Shown here: in pieces, positions 22,631-33,876 of the stretch | Numbering within the stretch: the stretch's first letter is position 1 | Layout of the letters: the number at the start of each line of letters is the position of its first letter | Source of the DNA: Globodera rostochiensis | Taxonomy: Eukaryota > Nematoda > Chromadorea > Rhabditida > Heteroderidae | Reading direction: 5' to 3' | Length of the DNA stretch: 64,000 bases | Assembly: GCA_018350325.1 (NCBI GenBank) | Contig: JAEVLN010000005.1 | Span: 3,544,142 to 3,608,141 of the forward strand | The notes under the pieces: model-generated | Seen by the model: the letters and a program-made list of their open reading frames with translations, nothing else | Database searches by the model: none | What the model was told of the DNA's origin: nothing | Program-made: the position numbers and the translations under genes

Positions 22631-23640
22631 ATGGAAAAGTTTTGGGGTTTAATTTTGGTGTCATTATTCGCAACAAATTCACTGGACAAAGCCGAATCCG
22701 TACAATTATTTGATGAAATATTCGGAGAAGGATGGTGGGACAATGACAAAGCCAAAGAATGGGATAAATTAACGCTTGAACAAAATTTCCATCACCAAAT
22801 CGACCGGCAGAACACCCAAATTGGACAAATTGAACCCAATTCAACTGATCAACTTGGACAAATTGAACCCAATTCAACTGATCAGAATCCTCCTCTCACA
22901 GAGTCTGATCACTCTGGACAAATTGAACCCAATTCAACTGATCAGAATCCTCCTTTCACAGAGTCTGATCACTCAGAAAATGCCAAAAATGGCGAAGAAA
23001 TGAATTCAAATGAAAAATGTAAAATTGTTGCCAAATTCCACGCAATGAAAGACGAATTTAAGCAAAAAGGAAAATATTCGGCAAAAGAATGGACTCAAAT
23101 TGAAAAGAAAATTGCTAAACATTTGAAAAACAATCGCACAAAAATATATGAATGGAAAAAAGAATTTGGCCTAAGTCAAAAAAAAACAAAAAATGAGCGA
23201 AAAAATTTGGTAGAAAAATTTGATCAAATGAAAGCCGAGTTAAAGCGGGACGGATTCAAAAACTCTTATAAGCAAGAAATTGATGAAACTATCGCAAAAG
23301 AGTTGGGCCTAAGTGGTAGAACAATTTATAAATGGAAAAGTGATGGCCAACCCGGTGAGTAATCTCAATTTTTTTTAAATTTATATTAATTAAAAATTCT
23401 TTTACAGAACCACAACATAAATACACCCAAAGCGAACAAAAGGAATTGATTAAACGTTATTATGAAATTAAGGACCAAAATCCTAAAATTAGTGATGAGA
23501 ATATTGCCAAAATGTTGAAAATTGGAAGACGCACTTTGTTTAGATGGAAAAAGGAATTTTCTGTCGATGGACATTTTGTGGAAGAGAATGTCGCGGCAAA
23601 TGTTCAGGAAATTGTGAATTCGAATTCGGAGAGTATTTGA
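22631..23640 (+). CDS. Secreted repeat/triple-HTH family protein C
   Basis: Exons 22631-23354 and 23408-23640 (53-bp intron, donor CCCG|gtgagt, phase 1) give 318 residues. Signal peptide and acidic region are nearly identical to B (EGWWDNDKAKEWDKLTLEQN). There are three NSTDQ units, the last two with NPP(L/F)TESDHS spacers. Domain 1 ends KIYEWKKEFGLS, domain 2 ends TIYKWKSD, domain 3 ends TLFRWKKEF and lacks the usual KRQQ..HPN linker before SVDGH. B and C share 900 bp of upstream DNA but differ in repeat number (13 against 3) and domains, so the array changed after duplication or the bodies recombined. Confidence 0.85.
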
Positions 23641-23743
23641 ATGAATTGTCAATGCATTGGTATTTAATGATTTTATCTAATTTTGACATTTATAAATAGG
23701 GCCCGGATCGATATGCACAAAAATCGCCAAATATGCGCATATA

Positions 23744-24600
23744 CCAACACCAAAACTGCTCCATTGTTCAAAAATCCCATTCTTACGAGGGGAACATTCC
23801 TTACTGTCACCACTCAGATCACTTTTAAACCATGCCTATCGTGTAGAGCGCCCTCGATTTACTCTTGTAAATTTTCGGCTTTTTTTTCCCCGCCCACACA
23901 GTGAAGGGTCGAAAAATGCAATTTAAATTTTTGCATAATTGTTGAAGAACCACTGCACAGGGGCTTTAAAAAATCATATCTCGGCTTTCGGGGGCGTAGA
24001 ATACATATCTGTCTTCTGTTTCGGCCGATTCCGAACCCCGAACAAGATACTGCAATAAATCGACTTTAATTGAATTGTTTAAATATTCGAATTCGGGTTT
24101 TAGATTTAGAATCAGCCAAACTTGAGGCCAGTGGATTCTACGCAGCCTGATACCCCTGGAAACACCTTTTTCCCGATTCTGAAAAAAAAATTATTTTTTA
24201 AAAAAAAGGAATTAGCGGGGGGTGACCATCGCCACTAATACCGTTTAAATTTACAAAATTTTTAAAGCTAATGATTCATTCTTATTTTTAAAAAATTCTC
24301 CCTGATTTTCTCATTTTTATGATGCTAAAAGCTTAGAGTTTCGCCAGCTTTGAACAGAGATATGATTTTTTAAAGCCCCTGTGCAGTGGTTCTTCAACAA
24401 TTATTCAAAAATTTAAATTGCATTTTTCGACCCTTCACTGTGTGGGCGGGGAAAAAAAAGCCGAAAATTTACAAGAGTAAATCAAGGGCGCTCTACACGA
24501 TAGGCATGGTTTAAAAGTGATCTGAGTGGTGACAGTAAGGAATGTTCCCCTCGTAAGAATGGGATTTTTGAACAATGGAGCAGTTTTGGTGTTGGTATAG
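23744..24600. mobile_element. Long terminal-inverted-repeat element
   Basis: About 235 bp at 23744-23978 (ACCAACACCAAAACTGCTCC ... CACTGCACAGGGGCTTTAAA) is repeated inverted at 24368-24600. The loop of about 390 bp has no ORF. Target duplication not resolved. Confidence 0.75.
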
Positions 24601-24670
24601 TGGTGAGTGGTGGGGGCAGTTAACTTTGGGTGTGGGTTCAGGTCCCCGACTGTGTTAATGATTTTTTCCG
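24589..24670 (+). mobile_element. tRNA-derived SINE head
   Basis: TTGGTATAGTGGTGAGTGG (A box) and GTGGGTTCAGGTCCCC (B box), tail TGATTTTTTCCGAGATTCG, as at 16.56 and 36.89 kb. It abuts the inverted-repeat element. Confidence 0.6.
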
Positions 24671-24702
24671 AGATTCGTTAAAATATTCAAAAAAAATTTT
24701 AC

Positions 24703-24726
24703 CGGCGGCGTCTGTCGGCACCACCG
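24703..24726 (+). repeat. Diverged GC hairpin motif
   Basis: CGGCGGCGTC-TGTC-GGCACCACCG followed by poly-C. Confidence 0.65.
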
Positions 24727-25723
24727 ACTCCCCCCCCCCCCCCAGAAGAAAGCTAAATATAATTTTGAATAAAATTTTTTTTCGTAACAGTGCATCAAGA
24801 ACATATTTTCAGTCTATTTTTATATATAAAATATTTCAAAATTTTGACGAAAAGGGTCCCTCTATGGGTTTGTTAACTTGAGGGGCTATAACTTGCTTAG
24901 AGAGTCAAGAGTGACTCAAAATTTTTACAGATTCGTAATCAGCTCGACGAGGAGAGTCGAATGATATATTATGCATCGGAGTAAAGTACAAATAAGATAG
25001 AAATACTTTTATATCAGAAATGCAAAAACAATTTTCCTCGAAAAATTTCGGATTTCGGGATTTTTGGGTTTTCGGATTTTTGGGGTTTCGGAATTTCGGG
25101 TTCCGAATTTCGGATTTTATTTTCCGATTTTGCCCATCCCTGGAATGTACGGTCTTCAGTGAGCATAAATTTCGAAATCTTTATTTTGGTCAATGTTCCA
25201 TTTTGTTACGCTCCCTGGTAAAAGTAGAGTTGGTCGGGATCGGGATTTTTGGTACAAACCGGGATCGGGACCAGCATTTGAACCGGGACGGGATCGGATT
25301 ACTATTTTTCAAAAACCGGGATCGATATTCTTTTCCCGGGCTCGAAACCAAAAGCCCAAAATACCCGAAATTTCAGCTCACACCGAAGCCGAAACTTTCA
25401 AATAAATTTTGTTTGTACAATTTTTACCATTGTATGTATCAAGTGTCGTGCCTCACCAAGGATGATGGTGAAAAATGGCGACTTAGAAAACCGATCTGAT
25501 CGTGATCCAGGATACCAAAATTTTGTTTCCCCGATTGTTGGAGAAAAGCCCGGATTTCTAAGATGAGGAAATGGAAGGAAAAGGTTGGTCCCGCCCTCGG
25601 TGGGCAATCGCAACAAGCAAACCAAAAAAAGGAAAAGCATAAAATTTAAAGGAATATATATAGACTGAAAATGCCAATAAAATAGCAACAACAACAACAC
25701 GGGGCATTTCATTGACCATTCAT
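24727..25723. other. Intergenic with MITE remnants
   Basis: 25038-25145 is filled with TTTCGGATTTCGGG words ending GCCCATCCCTGG; 25225-25345 starts TAGAGTTGGTCGGGATCGGG and is filled with CGGGATC words, with no clean right end. Both look like truncated hAT-type MITEs. No gene. Confidence 0.5.
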
Positions 25724-26732
25724 TCAAATACTTCTCGAATTCGAGTGCCCAATTTCCTGAACATTTGCAGCGGCATTCTCTTCCACAAAATCGACAGAAT
25801 TTGGGTGAAAATGCTGTCGTTTATATTGTCTTTTCCAATTAACCAAAGTGCGTTTTCCAATTTTTAACATTTTGGCAATGTCCTCGTCATTCTTTTTAAG
25901 ATTTTGGTCCTTAATTTCATAATAACGTTTCATCAATTTCTTTTGTTCGTTATGGTTATGTTGTGGTTCTGTTAAATAATTTTAATTAAATAAAAATAAT
26001 AAAATTAAGCTCAAAAAACTCACTGGTTTGGCCAAGTTCACGTTTCCAATTGTAAATTGTTACCAAACTGAGGCCCAACTCTTTTGCGACAGTTTTATCA
26101 ATTTCTTGCTTATAAGAGTTTTTGAATCCGGCCCGCTTTAACTCGGCTTTCATTTGATCAAATTTCTCTACCAAATGTTTACGTTCTTCTTTTTCATAAA
26201 ACACTTTTTGACTTTGGCCAAATTCTTTTTTCCATCCAAATATTTTTGTGCGATTGACTTTTAAATGTTTAGCAATTTTTCTCTCAATTCGATTCCATTC
26301 TTTTTTTGAATATTTTCCTTTTTGCTTAAATTCGTCTTTTATTGCGTGGAATTTGTCAATAATTTTACGCTTTTCGTTTGATTCTTTGATTATCTCGTTT
26401 TGTTCTTCACCATTTTTGGCATTATTAGAGTGATCAGACTCTGTGAAAGGAGGATTCTGATCAGTTGAATTGGGTTCAATTTGTCCAAGCTGATCAGTTG
26501 AATTGGGTTCAATTTGTCCAATTTGGGTGTTCTGCCGGTCGATTTCGTGATGGAAATCGTGTTCAAGCGTTATTTTATGCCAATCTTCGGCTTTTTCATT
26601 GTCCCACCAGCCTTCTCCAAATATTTCATCAATTGGCTGGAGTGGCAATTCCTCTAATTGTACGGATTTGGCTTTGTCCAGGGAATTTGTTGTGATGATT
26701 GACACAAAAATTAAAATCCAAAACTTATTCAT
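25724..26732 (-). CDS. Secreted repeat/triple-HTH family protein D
   Basis: Exons 26732-26024 and 25968-25724 (55-bp intron, donor CCA|gtgagt) give 317 residues. Signal peptide MNKFWILIFVSIITTNSLDK, acidic EGWWDNEKAEDW, two repeat units, one TESDHS spacer. Domain 1 ends KIFGWKKEFGQS followed by a KVFYEKEERKH linker shared with the 44 kb gene; domain 2 ends TIYNWKRELGQ; domain 3 is TLVNWKRQYKRQ. The C-terminus lacks the DGHS step (SVDFVEENAAANVQEIGHSN). The upstream DNA does not carry the leader box and resembles that of the 50.9 kb gene (CATCTTA.. TTGGGATTTAT). Confidence 0.85.
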
Positions 26733-27394
26733 CTTAGGATTATTGTCGGGATTTATTTAAGATATTTTGTAAATGAAATAAAATTACTAAAATGGTGAAT
26801 TTTTAGCCAAATAAATTGGAGTCACGCAGAAAATCAATAAGTCCATCATTTTCCAAATTTCTGCCAACCCTAAGATTATTGATCACAGTGAAGAAAGTGG
26901 TGACCGAGTTAAAGGCTTTCAAAGGTTTTAAGTTTTACTTAACGACAAAAGAATACAACCACTCAAGTGCTGATGTGGACTGGTGGTTGTATTTTAAATT
27001 TAATTTTTGTGTTTGAAAGTTCGAATCCTCTTCCCTTCAACATTTATTTTTTAACGAAATTAGACATAAAAAAAATAATCAAACTGCAAAATTTTATTTA
27101 GGTAAATCAACTGTTCGGTGGCGAGTTTTCTATAAAACGAGATCAGGAAAAAAGAAAAAACCCTTCAACCAATCATCATCCCTGGGCACATATTGGTATG
27201 GAATGGTACCCTCCCCCCATCCTTTTTGAAGAAAACCCTTCAACCAATCATCAGTCGCTGCCATCGCTGCGACCTCGCAGCGTATGGCGCTTAAAGAGAC
27301 CAAATACAGTCAAGGAAAAATATTTATTGGTAAAAATTTGCGAATAAATAATTTTACAAATCTTTCGTCTATATTATTGAATTTATGAAGAAAT
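26733..27394. other. Intergenic, no gene
   Basis: 26780-26880 resembles the upstream flank of other family genes (AATAAATTGGAGTCAC, CAGAAAATCAATAA, TTTCTGCCAACCCTA). A 22-bp direct repeat (AAAACCCTTCAACCAATCATCA) is at about 27158 and 27233. 26950-27030 has a weak tRNA-like B box (AAGTTCGAATCCTCTT). Confidence 0.45.
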
Positions 27395-27773
27395 TGCTCA
27401 AATGTATATCCTAATGATAAAAAAAGGACAAAACATATGCAATAATGACCACAAGTATTGACAAAGAGGATTGACATGGTTTTTTGTTTGATAAAATTCT
27501 TGGAAAAAATGAGAGAAAAGTTTTACGGATTATATCATTAATTGGTAAAGCTAGGCTATCAAAATAAACCGCGTTTCGACGCAACTCATAAGCATATAGT
27601 GCAACCCAATGGGATCCGGAGAATTGATGAGGATCCATGTTGACTCAAAGCTGCTGGAAATCTGGGTGTTGTTGGGTCGGGTCAGGTAGTCGATCGCAAG
27701 GGAAGCATCCCAGAAACGTTTGGCTCGTTTTCTCGAAAGACATCAAAATTTTGGAAATTTGGTTGCTGTCCAT
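27395..27773 (-). pseudogene. Adenain-like cysteine protease remnant (Maverick/Polinton type)
   Basis: On the minus strand an ATG at 27773 opens MDSNQISKILM, followed by a TGA, then NMDPHQFSGSHWVALYAYEL (catalytic His context), YFDS (Asp context), and in another frame TCGHYC (catalytic Cys context). Spacing and order fit the C5-type protease encoded by Maverick/Polinton elements. One in-frame stop and one frameshift show it is dead. No polymerase, integrase, ATPase or capsid remnant is seen nearby. Confidence 0.65.
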
Positions 27774-28480
27774 TTCGAGTTAAGTTTAACCAAAGAAATT
27801 AAGGGTGGGACAAGAACAGCTATCGGCTCATCGATAAGTTTTTCGCTAATGTGTTTTAGCGCAAGTGTGCGTGTAATGCGCGCGCGTGTGTAGAGCGTGC
27901 GTGTGTGTAGGAAAGGAGGGAGCATGTGTTTGACTACTTACAAAAAACTAAAATATTTTATTTGACTGGTTTATTTGAGCTGTTACTGGTGGTGCCAATC
28001 TCGGTAAACATATTCCCAAGTCAGCTCGGACGAGCTCGAGGCCTTGCTCGATCCTCTATTTAGCAAAGCTCGAGCGGATAGTAACGGTCTTCCTGCCCAA
28101 CCGGAAAGCTCTCGACCACACAGTGAATTAAAGGATGAAGTTTAATTCTGTGGCGCACATAGTAATGGGCCGCCACATTAACATTATAGGGACGCCCGAG
28201 TAGGCCGTAGGCCATTTTTGATTCCGCGCCTTGCGTAGTCAGATGTCCGGATATGAATGCCTTTGTGAATTCGTTCCGGTCTGTCGCACACTTTGCCCTT
28301 TTAGTATCTGGAGTAGACGCTCACGATCTGAAGGATGATTGAGACGATCGCGGAGCTCAGACACTCGTAATTCAACAAATGAGTACATTTATTTGAAAGG
28401 GAAATCATTTAATTTGAAAAAAATGCAGATTTTTGAATGAAATGATAATGAAAGACCAAAATTGGACCCTTTTATATCTC
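27774..28480. other. No gene seen
   Basis: 27850-27910 is GTGCG/GCGTGTGT-rich simple sequence. 28010-28390 has higher GC and GCTCGAG words but no convincing reading frame. Confidence 0.35.
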
Positions 28481-28799
28481 GCCTCAGCCAAGGCCTGGTT
28501 GCTTAAGGCCGACCTCAGCAACCGTGACTGACCTGCCTCGCTGAACAGTCGCCTCAGACCAGAGTTGTTTGAGGCCGACTCAGCAACCGTGACTGATCAG
28601 GCTCGCTGATCAGTCGCCTCAGAGCAAGGCCTGGTTGCTTGAGGCCGACTCAGCAACCATGACTGATCAGGCTCGCTGATCAGTCGGCTCAGACCAAGGC
28701 CTGGTTGCTTAAGGCCGACCTCAGCAACCGTGACTGATCAGACTCGCTAATCAGTCGCCTCAGACCAACGCCTGGTTGCTTAAGATCAACCTCGGCCGC
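28481..28799 (+). repeat. Tandem array, about 70-bp unit, 4.5 copies
   Basis: Units carry AGGCCTGGTTGCTTAAGGCC, GACCTCAGCAACCGTGACTG and ATCAGGCTCGCTGATCAGTC, starting near 28491, 28560, 28627, 28697 and 28769. Each unit contains a GATCAG..CTGATCAG palindrome. Confidence 0.85.
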
Positions 28800-30131
28800 A
28801 CAGGTTGCTATCCAAAAGAAGCAAAAATTTTACTCAGATAATTAGACAAAAATAATGGAAAGAAAAAAATACGATTTTTAAATGGAAAAAGAAAAAATGA
28901 TCATTCCGGACACTCCTAACCAATAAAACAACTCGGAAGATTCGGCATAAAGAATCAAATTTTTGGGGGGGGGGGGGGAGGGGGATCTTACTCGGTGAAA
29001 TTCGATACAAAAAGAATAATTTGAATAACTTTAAAAATAATTATATTTTCAACCCGAATAGGGCTATTCCTCGCTGGAATATGCCGAATGTTAATGCGTG
29101 GGCATTCGTCACTTCATTTCCCATTGATTGGGAAGACAAAAAATACAAGTTCTGTTTTAGCACATATTTCGCCATTTTTTCATAATAAATCCATATTTTG
29201 GCCTTTTTGGTCAAAAATTCAACAAAAATTTGGAGTTTTTGTAAATTTCATAAGAAAAATGCAATAAAAACGAAAAATGTACCCTTAAAAATCAAAAACT
29301 TTTTAAACCAAAAATGCACCCCAAAGATCGACATTTTCCCTAAAATTTTTTACTTTTGATATTTTTTATAAAATTTTTCAAAGCACATATTTTTCACATA
29401 TTTTGGCATTTTGAGTTTTTAATTCATATTTTAGGATTTTTAAGTACATATAAATCCTAGCCCTCATCTACAGCAATAAAGCAAAGGCTTCATCACTTCC
29501 TTTGCATGCTTAAAGTCCAATTTAGCTGAAATAACTTTATATGAGGGACTCGTTCATTTCTGTATAACTGGCGCCGCCGGAAGAATTTGTTGTTTTTGAG
29601 GCATTATGATAAAAAAAATTAAGAAATTTTTAGGAAAAATGCCTAAATATTGCATTTTACCCTTAAAATTTTGGGAAAAAGTGCCTAAATAGGGATTATG
29701 CGTGAAAATGGCGTAATAGGGATTTATAAGGACTAAAAAATCGCTCTAATTCAAAATTTTCGAAATGAATGCTATTTCTGGGCTTCTCTCGGCAAACCTT
29801 ATTCACAAAAAAAATGGTTAAACCCTAAAAATTCCATCTATTTGTTTGAAATAACATCCTTCTGGTAATTCTTTGTTTTTTTGGACATAAAATGAAACAA
29901 TAGAATTTTTATATTGGGTTTGATTGATATTTTTTGTAATTCAAATACTGGATAGCCTTATTCATAAAAGTAACATTTCCACTGTTTTTGGTTTCAAACT
30001 GGATCGGCGATCAAGGTGGGGCCACCTGTAAAACTCAAAAAGCAGGATTATCAACTGAAAAGCAGGGAAGAGCAGGACCAGCCTATGCAAAAGCAGGAAA
30101 AAAAGTTTGAATATTTTTAGGCGTGTAAATG
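28800..30131. other. No gene seen
   Basis: AT-rich with a poly-G tract at 28965-28985 and ATTTTTC/AAAATGC words at 29150-29460 typical of diverged MITE interiors. A GGCGCCGCCGG half-hairpin is at 29571. Confidence 0.35.
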
Positions 30132-30320
30132 CCGTATATTCTCTAATTATTACCCGCCTCTAATTATTACCCAGCCCCTAATAATTAATTACCCATGTGG
30201 AAATAATGAAATGTTTAGTTTATTTAAATTTTATTCATTTTTATTTAAATAAAGAAAACCTACTGGGGAAATTGGCAAACAAATTTGGGGGCTTTTCTAA
30301 GTTTCGATGAAAAAACAAAT

Positions 30321-30484
30321 TGGGTTGGGACCCCGACGTCGGGGATTGCGGATTCGAAGACAAAAACCCCGACCAATAGAGTCGGGGTTCGGGGTTTTTG
30401 CCCTCCGAAAATTTAAAAATTCGGGGTCGGGGGACGAAAACTCCGACCAACAAGTGGGGGTTCGGGGTCGGGGTCCCAACCCTG
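30321..30484. mobile_element. hAT-like MITE, CGGGGTC type
   Basis: Left TGGGTTGGGACCCCG, right CGGGGTCCCAACCCTG; flanks AAACAAAT and GAACAAAT (7 of 8). Filled with TCGGGG/CCCCGA words. Confidence 0.75.
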
Positions 30485-30574
30485 GAACAAATCGTCGTCT
30501 TTATTACCCAAAAACTAAAAAATTAGTCACTATAAAATCGATTAAAAATGCTTATAGTGGGACTTTTCAGAACA

Positions 30575-31010
30575 GGGGGTGTGGTGAACAGAAAATCGGT
30601 CACCGGAAATCACCAAGGGTTTTTGGAAAATTGGTCACCAAGGAAAATTGGTCACCAGGATATTTCGAGTTTTTCGTTCTAACTTTTTTCAAACAACTCT
30701 AAAAGCTTAGTTGTCTTTGCTATGTTACTCAACTCGAAGAGATCTTTTGATTGATACTAATTGCAACTAATTAGGCTTAGTATAAACAAAGTTAGCGTAA
30801 AGGGACGCGAGTTTTCTTGGAAGCGAACCACTTTTCAGCTTTAAAAGACTACAGAATACAAGAATTTATTATCATTTTACAGCAGCTTTTTTCAAAGAAA
30901 AGCTAAGCTTTTAGAGTTGTTTGAAAAAAGTTAGAACGAAAAACTCGAAATATACTGGTGACCAATTTTCGGTGACCAATTTTCCGGTGACCGATTTTCC
31001 GGGACTCGGG
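30575..31010. mobile_element. Fold-back element with GGAAAATTGGTCACC end repeats
   Basis: Three TCGGTCACC/TTGGTCACC units at left and three GGTGACC(A/G)ATTTTC units at right; the arms share CTCGAAATAT, GTTCTAACTTTTTTCAAAC and AACTCTAAAAGCTTAG. A related element spans the end of the tandem duplication at 61.5 kb. Confidence 0.75.
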
Positions 31011-31205
31011 GGCGTCCATGAAAAAAAAGTCAAAAGACTAAAAATCCGGGCCCTATTTATAAAAATGTGTTTTTCCCTTTTAAAAGTTCAAATTTTTTGG
31101 ATTTCGGTGGTGAAATTTCAAAAATTAATTACCCAGTCTAATAATTACCCACTCTAGTGGAGGATTGCAAATTAATTACCTGGGTAATAATTAAAGGATA
31201 TACGG

Positions 31206-31876
31206 TCACAAATTCAATGCCAAAAGTTTTTTTTTTGTCTTGTTTGACTTGATTCAGCAACTCATAGTCACTTAGAAAATGATCAATTTGCTTGGGTACA
31301 ATTAAAATCAGAGTCAAATTTTTGTGAGCTACCCGAGATTGGGCCGTAAACTAGTCTTGGCTTTTGTTGTTGGTGGGTCCCCGACGCCCCAAAAAGCAGG
31401 AAACCCTGCTGAAGCAGGTACTATGGCCGGCGATAATCACGGACGTTGAAAGCCGGCCCGCGCAGTTGTTGTACTTTCGTCGAAATACCCGGACCTGAAT
31501 CCTGGCATGATTTTTCCGGATCAGGATCTGAAAGGGTTTTAGAACGGGCCTGGATTTCCCAGGAATAAAAATCCTGGTAAAGGAGCAGCCTAGTTGGCCA
31601 ACCTGGAGAGTAAGTACCCGTACACGAAAAATATCCAACTCCCATGGAAGGCTAACTGAGCGAAATCCAACTAAGCGCCGGCCAGGCATCTGAGTTAGCA
31701 TTTCAGTCCCAAAGCCTATTTAAATTTTTAAAAGCTGCGATGACGTCACTACAGTATTGATGAAAAGCAGGCCACTTGCGACTCTTACTTCCAAAATAGG
31801 CAAAAAAAAATTTACCGAAAGTTTTTAACAAAAAAGAAGCAATCGTTTCGTGGCAAAAATATGATCGAATCCCGGG
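31206..31876. other. No gene; GGATCCTG-type repeat words
   Basis: 31440-31640 contains CCTGGATTTCC/AATCCTGG words resembling another MITE interior. Open frames here show no similarity or codon bias. Confidence 0.35.
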
Positions 31877-33164
31877 TTATTGTGCAAAAATCTCCGAATT
31901 CGAATTCTCATTTTCCTGAATATTTGCCGCGGCATTCTCTTCCACAGAATGATGTCCATCGACAGAATTTGGATGGAATTGCTGTCGTTTAAATTGCCTT
32001 TTCCATCTAACCAAAGTTCTTCCACCAATTTTCAACATTTTGGCAATTTCCCCGTCACTAATTTTAGGATTTTTCTCTTTAATTTCATTATAAAGTTTCA
32101 TCAATTCCTTTTGTTCGTTATGGTTATGTTGTGGTTCTGTTAAATAATTTTTATTATTTACAAGAATATATTAGCAAAGTATGAATAAATTAATATAATT
32201 TGGGCTCGAAATACTCACTGGTTTGGCCAAGTTCACGTTTCCAATTGTAAATTGTTTTAAAACTGAGGCCCAACTCTTTCGCTACAGTTTTATCAATTTC
32301 TTGATGATAAGAGTTTTTGAATCCGGCACGATTTAACTCGGCTTTTCTCTGATCAAATTTCTCTAACAAATTTTTTCGATCATTTTTTGGATTACTTCGA
32401 CTTAGGCCAAATTTTTTTTTCCATCCAAATATTTTTGTGCGATTGATTTTCAAATGTTTAGCAATTTTTCTTTCAATTTGAGCCCATTCTTTTTTTGAAT
32501 ATATTCCTTTTTGCTTAAATTCGTTTTTTATTGCGTGGAATTTGGCAACAATTTTACGGTTTCGCTCATCTTCAGCAATATTTTCGTGTGAAGAAACTTC
32601 GTTTTGTTCTTCACTATTTTTGGCATTATCAGAATGATCAGACTCTGTGAAAGGATTCTGATCAGTTGAATTGGGTTCAATTTGTCCAGAGTGTCCAGAT
32701 TCTGTGAGAGGAGGATTTTGATCAGTTGAATTGGGTTCAATTTGTCCAGAGTGATCAGACTCTGTGAGAGGAGGATTTTGATCAGTTGAATTGGGTTCAA
32801 TTTGTCCAGAGTGATCAGACTCTGTGAGACGAGCATTCTGATTAGTTGAATTGGGTTCAATTTGTCCAGAGTGATCAGACTCTGTGAGACGAGCATTCTG
32901 ATTAGTTGAATTGGGTTCAATTTGTCCAATTTGGGTGTTTTGCCAGTCGATTTGGTGATGGACATTTTGTCCAAAGTTTGTTGGCGCCGGCGTTTTCAAA
33001 TCTTCGGCTTCATCTTTGTCCAACCATTCTTCTACGAATAATTCGTCAAATGTTTGGAGTGGCAATTCTTCCAATTCCTCCAATTTTACTTTTACGGCTT
33101 CGGCTTTGTCCAGTGAATTTGTTGCAAAAAATGAGAACAAAATTAAAATCCAAAATTCTTCCAT
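31877..33164 (-). CDS. Secreted repeat/triple-HTH family protein E
   Basis: Exons 33164-32219 and 32136-31877 (82-bp intron) give 401 residues. Signal peptide MEEFWILILFSFFATNSLDK, KVKLEELEELPLQTFDELFV, then VHHQIDWQ. Five 20-residue units: two IEPNSTNQNARLTESDHS (DQ changed to NQ), two IEPNSTDQNPPLTES(D/G)HS and one short NPFTESDHS. Domains 1 (KIFGWKKKFGLS), 2 (KTIYNWKRELGQ) and 3 (RTLVRWKRQFKRQQ) are intact. The C-terminus ends NSNSEIFAQ rather than NSNSESI. Its upstream 320 bp matches that of the gene at 46.2 kb. Confidence 0.85.
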
Positions 33165-33212
33165 TTTATTTGGGCAAAATAACCTCTGAATTTATGGGCA
33201 TTTATATGAAAG
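33165..33212 (-). promoter_or_regulatory. Leader box and TATA-like element (gene E)
   Basis: Minus strand: TTTCATATAAATGCCCATAA then ATTCAGAGGTTATTTTGCCC up to the ATG. CATATAAAT lies about 40 bp before the start codon, implying a very short leader. Confidence 0.55.
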
Positions 33213-33474
33213 TGTATAATATAAAAAATGCCTCCTTTTTTGTATTAAAGAATTGCGCAAAAAATATTCTTAAGATTTTAAACAAAATTATTCACAAAAA
33301 TAAAAGAAAATAAATAAAATGATGAAATTTTTTAGCACAAATAAATGCAAATAATAAAATTCGACTCAGAAAATCAATAATGCTGGCGTTTATTTGCCCA
33401 TAGTAAAAACTTCCGGTAGCTTCTTTAGAGACCGGATGATCAGATTTTGCCAGGCCAACCATATTATTAGACAT

Positions 33475-33805
33475 TATAACTTTATACACCCCGCACTAAA
33501 TCAGTTAAATCTTATATCAATGGAAAGCTCCGAATGTGTAGAAAAATCATTACAGCAAAGTCGAAGTGTTTTGATAAGTTTCAAAAAAGTTATACCCAAA
33601 AATCGGGCTTTTTCTTGGTTTTCTGTTCATAACTTATTTAAACGTTGATTTACTGCTTAGTTTAGTTTTACAAATTGTTTCAATTCTTATAGAGCTTTCC
33701 ATTAGTATAAGGTCTAGGGGTGTATAAAGTTATGATGTCTAAAACTATTTCATAAAATATATGTGGCGGATTTACGAAACGCCCATAGTGGCGGAATTTA
33801 CGAAA
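33475..33805. mobile_element. Fold-back element, TTTACGAAACGCCCATAGTG ends
   Basis: Arms have ACTTTATACACCCC, AATGGAAAGCTC and AAAAAGTTATA in inverted pairs; the right end has tandem GGCGGA(A)TTTACGAAACG units. The mirrored copy at 40410-40860 shows more of the end repeats. Confidence 0.7.
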
Positions 33806-33809
33806 CGAC

Positions 33810-33876
33810 CCAGCACGAATTGGTTAGAGCTTAGCACGGATTGCTGCGGTTGCAGGTTCGATTCCTGCCGGGTGCT
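33810..33876 (+). other. tRNA-like sequence, non-functional
   Basis: A box AGCACGAATTGGTTAGAGC, T arm GCAGGTTCGATTCCTGC perfect, but the anticodon loop is TAGCA-CGGAT-TGCTG (5-nt loop, no U33) and the 5' acceptor strand does not match CGGGTGC. Confidence 0.6.

Larger units (their letters stand above)
30132..31205. mobile_element. TIR element (CCGTATAT ends) hosting two nested elements
   Basis: Left CCGTATATTCTCTAATTATT then ACCC, right GGGTAATAATTAAAGGATAT then ACGG are inverted with few mismatches; TAATTATTACCC words repeat at both ends. Inside lie a hAT-like MITE (30321-30484) and a fold-back element (about 30575-31010). Confidence 0.65.

Noticed and set aside
28481..28799. CRISPR-like regular spacing in the 70-bp array
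   Set aside because: Eukaryotic context, whole units repeat without unique spacers, no cas genes.
33810..33876. Functional tRNA gene
   Set aside because: Five-base anticodon loop without U33 and an unpaired acceptor stem.
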